The notes beneath the pieces were generated by a model. That model was not told where the DNA came from. It searched no databases and saw nothing but the letters and a program-made list of their open reading frames with translations. A DNA stretch of 51,699 bases, from NCBI GenBank assembly GCA_004554775.1, contig SFKI01000012.1, forward strand, positions 1-51,699, in the 5' to 3' direction. This document shows positions 49,779-51,699 of this stretch, in pieces (the first letter of the stretch is position 1; every line of letters starts with the position of its first letter). Source of the stretch: Subdoligranulum variabile. GTDB taxonomy: Bacteria > Bacillota > Clostridia > Oscillospirales > Ruminococcaceae. The position numbers and the translations under genes were made by a program.

Positions 49779-49839
49779 GTTACACGCTCCTGACTCCTAC
49801 AATTTCTTAAACGTACGGTGAATCTTATAGATTAGAAAG

Positions 49840-49868
49840 ATTGTACCACATTCGCGGACAAAATACAA
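49840..49868 (-). promoter_or_regulatory. guaB promoter
   Basis: TTGTAT (49868-49863), 17-base spacer, TACAAT (49845-49840) on the minus strand, 60 bases before the ATG. Confidence 0.7.
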
Positions 49869-50000
49869 AACTTTTTGCAGAAATCTTTCCTGCACCGCGA
49901 AAAAGAAAGTTGTGGATTTTGCACCAAAGATTTTAAGGGAAGTATGACTTTGGGGGCAATGATGGAAATTGCGCGGGACTTTGCGCTGCCGCAAAACGCC

Positions 50001-50028
50001 ACGGGCGGATATGGAATCCGCCCCTACG
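50001..50028. repeat. Dispersed palindrome (GGGCGGATATGGAAT family)
   Basis: GGGCGGAT with ATCCGCCC around ATGGA, followed by CTACG. It supplies the stop codon of the zinc-ribbon gene at 50024-50164. Confidence 0.8.
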
Positions 50029-50164
50029 CCCTCTTGCCTATCGCCGAGAGCGGCACAAGCGGCTTGACCTCGCGCCCGCAGGCCGGGCATTTACCGGCGG
50101 CCACTTCCCTGCCGCAGAGCAGGCAGTAGCGGGGTTGGTTTTCTTTTTTGGAAAAAATGCCCAT
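50024..50164 (-). CDS. 46-residue double zinc-knuckle protein
   Basis: MGIFSKKENQPRYCLLCGRE begins a small protein with four cysteines in two pairs, CLLCG and CPACGREV, then a short tail ending IGKRA. AGGAGGTATATC precedes the ATG at 50164, so it is translated. The last codons and the TAG stop come from a dispersed repeat. Such zinc ribbons are often general nucleic acid or protein binding units. The function is unknown. It lies 49 bases downstream of the aldo/keto reductase in the same direction. Confidence 0.65.
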   Translation of the reverse strand: MGIFSKKENQPRYCLLCGREVAAGKCPACGREVKPLVPLSAIGKRA

Positions 50165-50212
50165 GATATACCTCCTCGTATTTGATCTTCCGCGTTTTCA
50201 GAAAATTCAGGA

Positions 50213-51328
50213 TTATTTATCAAACTCTTTCGCCACATCCTCCAGTAGTTTCCGAATGGGCAGATGCTGCGGGCAGATTTTCTCGCACTTGCCGCATTTC
50301 AGGCAGTCCGAAGCCCGGTGCCCGTGGGTGGTGTGTACGTCCTCGTAGTAGTAGTCGGCGTTCCAGTCGTGGTGCAGCTGCTTGGTGTTCATGATGGCAA
50401 ACAGGTCGGGGATGGAGATCTGCTGGGGACACCCCTCCACGCAGTAGCGGCAGGCCGTACAGGGGATCATGTTCATCTTGTGGAAGATCTCCTGCACCTT
50501 TTTTACGGCGGCCAGCTCGGTCTCGTTCAGCGGCTTAAAGTCGCGCATGTAGCTCAGGTTGTCCTGCATCTGCTCCAGGTTGCTCATGCCGGAAAGCACC
50601 ATCATCATGCCCGGGAAGCTGGCCGCAAACCGGATGGCATAGCTGGCGGGGCTGCCGCCGTGCAGGTCATCCAGCACCTTTTTGGCGTCATCGGGCAGGT
50701 TGACCAAGCTGCCACCCTTGACCGGCTCCATCACCAATACGGGCTTGCCGTGCTTGCGGCAGACCTCGTAGCACTTGCGGCTTTGTACCGCTATATCGTC
50801 ATAATCCAGGTAGTTGAACTGGATCTGCACCACCTCGACCTGCGGGTACTCGGTCAAGATCTGGTCCAGCACTTCAGCGCGGTCGTGGAACGAAAGGCCC
50901 ACATGGCGGATCTTGCCCTCGGCCTTCAGCGCAAAGGCGGTCTCGTAGGCGCGGCAGGCCTTGAATTCTTTAAAGTTGTCGGCGTTCTGCGCGTGCATCA
51001 GGTAAAAATCAAAGTAGTCCACGCCGCAGGCTTCCAGCTGGCTTTCAAAAAACGGGCGGATGTCTGCCTCGGTTTTGAAATAGCTGTCGGTCAGCTTGTT
51101 GGTCAGGCTGTAGGCCTCGCGCGGGTAGCGGCTGGTCAGGCAGGTTTTCAGCGCCAGCTCGCTTTTGCCGCCGATGTAGCCGTGCGCGGTGTCAAAATAA
51201 TTGAAACCCTGCGCCAAAAACTCATCCACCATGCGGGTGGTCTCGGCAATGTCGACCTCCTCGCCCTGCATCGGCAGGCGCATACAGCCAAAACCGAAAT
51301 TCTTTTTTACTTTTTCCATCTGCTCCAT
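50213..51328 (-). CDS. Aldo/keto reductase with C-terminal [4Fe-4S] domain
   Basis: 371 residues. The barrel has Asp/Tyr in NYFDTAHGYIGGKSE, Lys in YSLTNKL, and His in FDFYLMHAQN, the catalytic tetrad, and MEPVKGGSLV as a later block. The C-terminus has two cysteine motifs, CTACRYCVEGCPQ and CLKCGKCEKICPQ, for iron-sulfur clusters. Such proteins are common in gut Clostridia and probably use NAD(P)H or ferredoxin. The substrate is unknown. Start at 51328. A second Met three residues on is also possible. Confidence 0.9.
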   Translation of the reverse strand: MEQMEKVKKNFGFGCMRLPMQGEEVDIAETTRMVDEFLAQGFNYFDTAHGYIGGKSELALKTCLTSRYPREAYSLTNKLTDSYFKTEADIRPFFESQLEACGVDYFDFYLMHAQNADNFKEFKACRAYETAFALKAEGKIRHVGLSFHDRAEVLDQILTEYPQVEVVQIQFNYLDYDDIAVQSRKCYEVCRKHGKPVLVMEPVKGGSLVNLPDDAKKVLDDLHGGSPASYAIRFAASFPGMMMVLSGMSNLEQMQDNLSYMRDFKPLNETELAAVKKVQEIFHKMNMIPCTACRYCVEGCPQQISIPDLFAIMNTKQLHHDWNADYYYEDVHTTHGHRASDCLKCGKCEKICPQHLPIRKLLEDVAKEFDK

Positions 51329-51366
51329 GGGTTTCGCTCCTTTACTCCGTTTTTTGCTCTACCTTT

Positions 51367-51395
51367 ATTATAATAGGGCATGGCCCCGCGCGCAA
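51367..51395 (-). promoter_or_regulatory. Aldo/keto reductase promoter
   Basis: On the minus strand TTGCGC (51395-51390), 17 bases, TATAAT (51372-51367). Confidence 0.7.
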
Positions 51396-51403
51396 GTGTA
51401 CCC

Positions 51404-51432
51404 TTGCAATTTGCATCGCAAAACGGTATAAT
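51404..51432 (+). promoter_or_regulatory. Promoter of the tRNA-like cluster
   Basis: TTGCAA at 51404-51409, 17-base spacer, TATAAT at 51427-51432, 14 bases before the first tRNA-like sequence. It is divergent from the reductase promoter. Confidence 0.75.
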
Positions 51433-51445
51433 AAACATACTGTAT

Positions 51446-51512
51446 GTCTCAGTAGCTCAGCTGGATAGAGCACACGCCTCCTAAAAATCGAATCGTTCGA
51501 ATCCTGGAGCCT
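51446..51512 (+). pseudogene. Degenerate tRNA-Arg (CCT)
   Basis: The 5' half is normal: GTCTCAG, then TAGCTCAGCTGGATAGAGC and CACACGCCTCCTAA with anticodon CCT. The 3' anticodon stem and variable loop are replaced by AAAATCGAATC, followed by a T-arm-like GTTCGAATCCTGGAGCC. The acceptor ends pair imperfectly. It is probably not functional. Confidence 0.6.
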
Positions 51513-51538
51513 TGTAAAATTGAATATTTTCTGTATAA

Positions 51539-51576
51539 GCCCCCGTAGCTCAGTTGGATAGAGCGGTCGCCTCCTA
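51539..51576 (+). pseudogene. tRNA-Arg (CCT) 5' half
   Basis: GCCCCCGTAGCTCAGTTGGA then TAGAGCGGTCGCCTCCTAAG matches the first half of tRNA-Arg(CCT) up to the anticodon loop. The following GTTGCGTTACAACGG has no tRNA character. The break falls at the anticodon loop, a frequent crossover point of integrases. Confidence 0.65.
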
Positions 51577-51662
51577 AGGTTGCGTTACAACGGCCACCTC
51601 AAAAAAACTAAATAAGGGATTGCAGTTCGACTTTGATCGGGCTATAATCATATATCAGACAC

Positions 51663-51699
51663 GTCCATATAGCTCAGCTGGATAGAGCACACGCCTCCT
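51663..51699 (+). tRNA. tRNA-Arg (CCT) 5' part, cut by the window
   Basis: GTCCATATAGCTCAGCTGGA then TAGAGCACACGCCTCCT. From TAGCTC to the window end it is identical over 30 bases to the first copy at 51453-51482. Whether the 3' half follows cannot be seen. Confidence 0.5.

Noticed and set aside
48309..49793. A 494-codon rightward open frame opposite guaB
   Set aside because: Same effect: it mirrors the coding frame of IMP dehydrogenase and has no family signature.

Overview
The window looks like chromosomal DNA of an anaerobic gut Clostridium of the Oscillospiraceae/Ruminococcaceae, most likely near Faecalibacterium, Gemmiger or Subdoligranulum. This is inferred from GC-rich core genes with strong AGGAGG ribosome sites, spo0A and spoIVB, a leucine T-box, a two-subunit Fe-S fumarase next to malic enzyme, and many GC-rich dispersed palindromes. 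No rRNA or other species marker is present, so genus is a guess.

Layout. 1-2.3 kb is a gene graveyard of lower GC: scrambled glycosyltransferase, UDP-glucose dehydrogenase and helicase fragments. 2.3-11.3 kb is a mobile element: a BRO-N/DUF2442 chimera, a ribbon-helix-helix repressor with its own operators, a phage-type small protein, a SprT-like metalloprotein, an XRE regulator, a serine resolvase with res-like repeats, three small membrane or secreted proteins, an SF2 helicase, a strongly folded 125-base element and a tyrosine integrase that abuts spo0A. 11.4-17.1 kb holds spo0A and spoIVB, normally neighbours, here separated by 3.9 kb carrying about twenty dispersed 21-bp bipartite repeats and a Rep_3 (RepB-type) plasmid initiator. 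I regard this as the most interesting part of the window.

17.2-28.6 kb is housekeeping: tRNA-Leu, class D sortase, fumarase subunits, malic enzyme and a cation efflux pump in one leftward run, then purA, a DUF896 protein, an FKBP/trigger-factor-like lipoprotein, an sdpRI-like pair, a CarD-like regulator and pepT. 28.9-39.3 kb is a surface glycan cluster: three enzymes that make UDP-L-FucNAc (capE, capF, capG), a WbuB-like transferase, a GT2 plus DUF2304 pair, and four acylation genes (MBOAT, SGNH partner, NeuD/PglD-like acetyltransferase, acyltransferase 3). A PadR regulator with a membrane partner follows.

40.9-46.1 kb is the leucine operon leuA-leuC-leuD-leuB, read leftward from a consensus promoter through a T-box leader. 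Beyond it lie a frameshifted zinc-ribbon gene, a Wzy/ligase-like membrane protein, guaB, a 46-residue zinc-ribbon protein and an aldo/keto reductase with two [4Fe-4S] motifs. The window ends in a promoter followed by three tRNA-Arg(CCT)-like 5' halves, which looks like a worn integration hotspot. Intergenic palindromes of at least three families are scattered from 16 to 50 kb and in two cases supply the stop codon of the adjacent gene.
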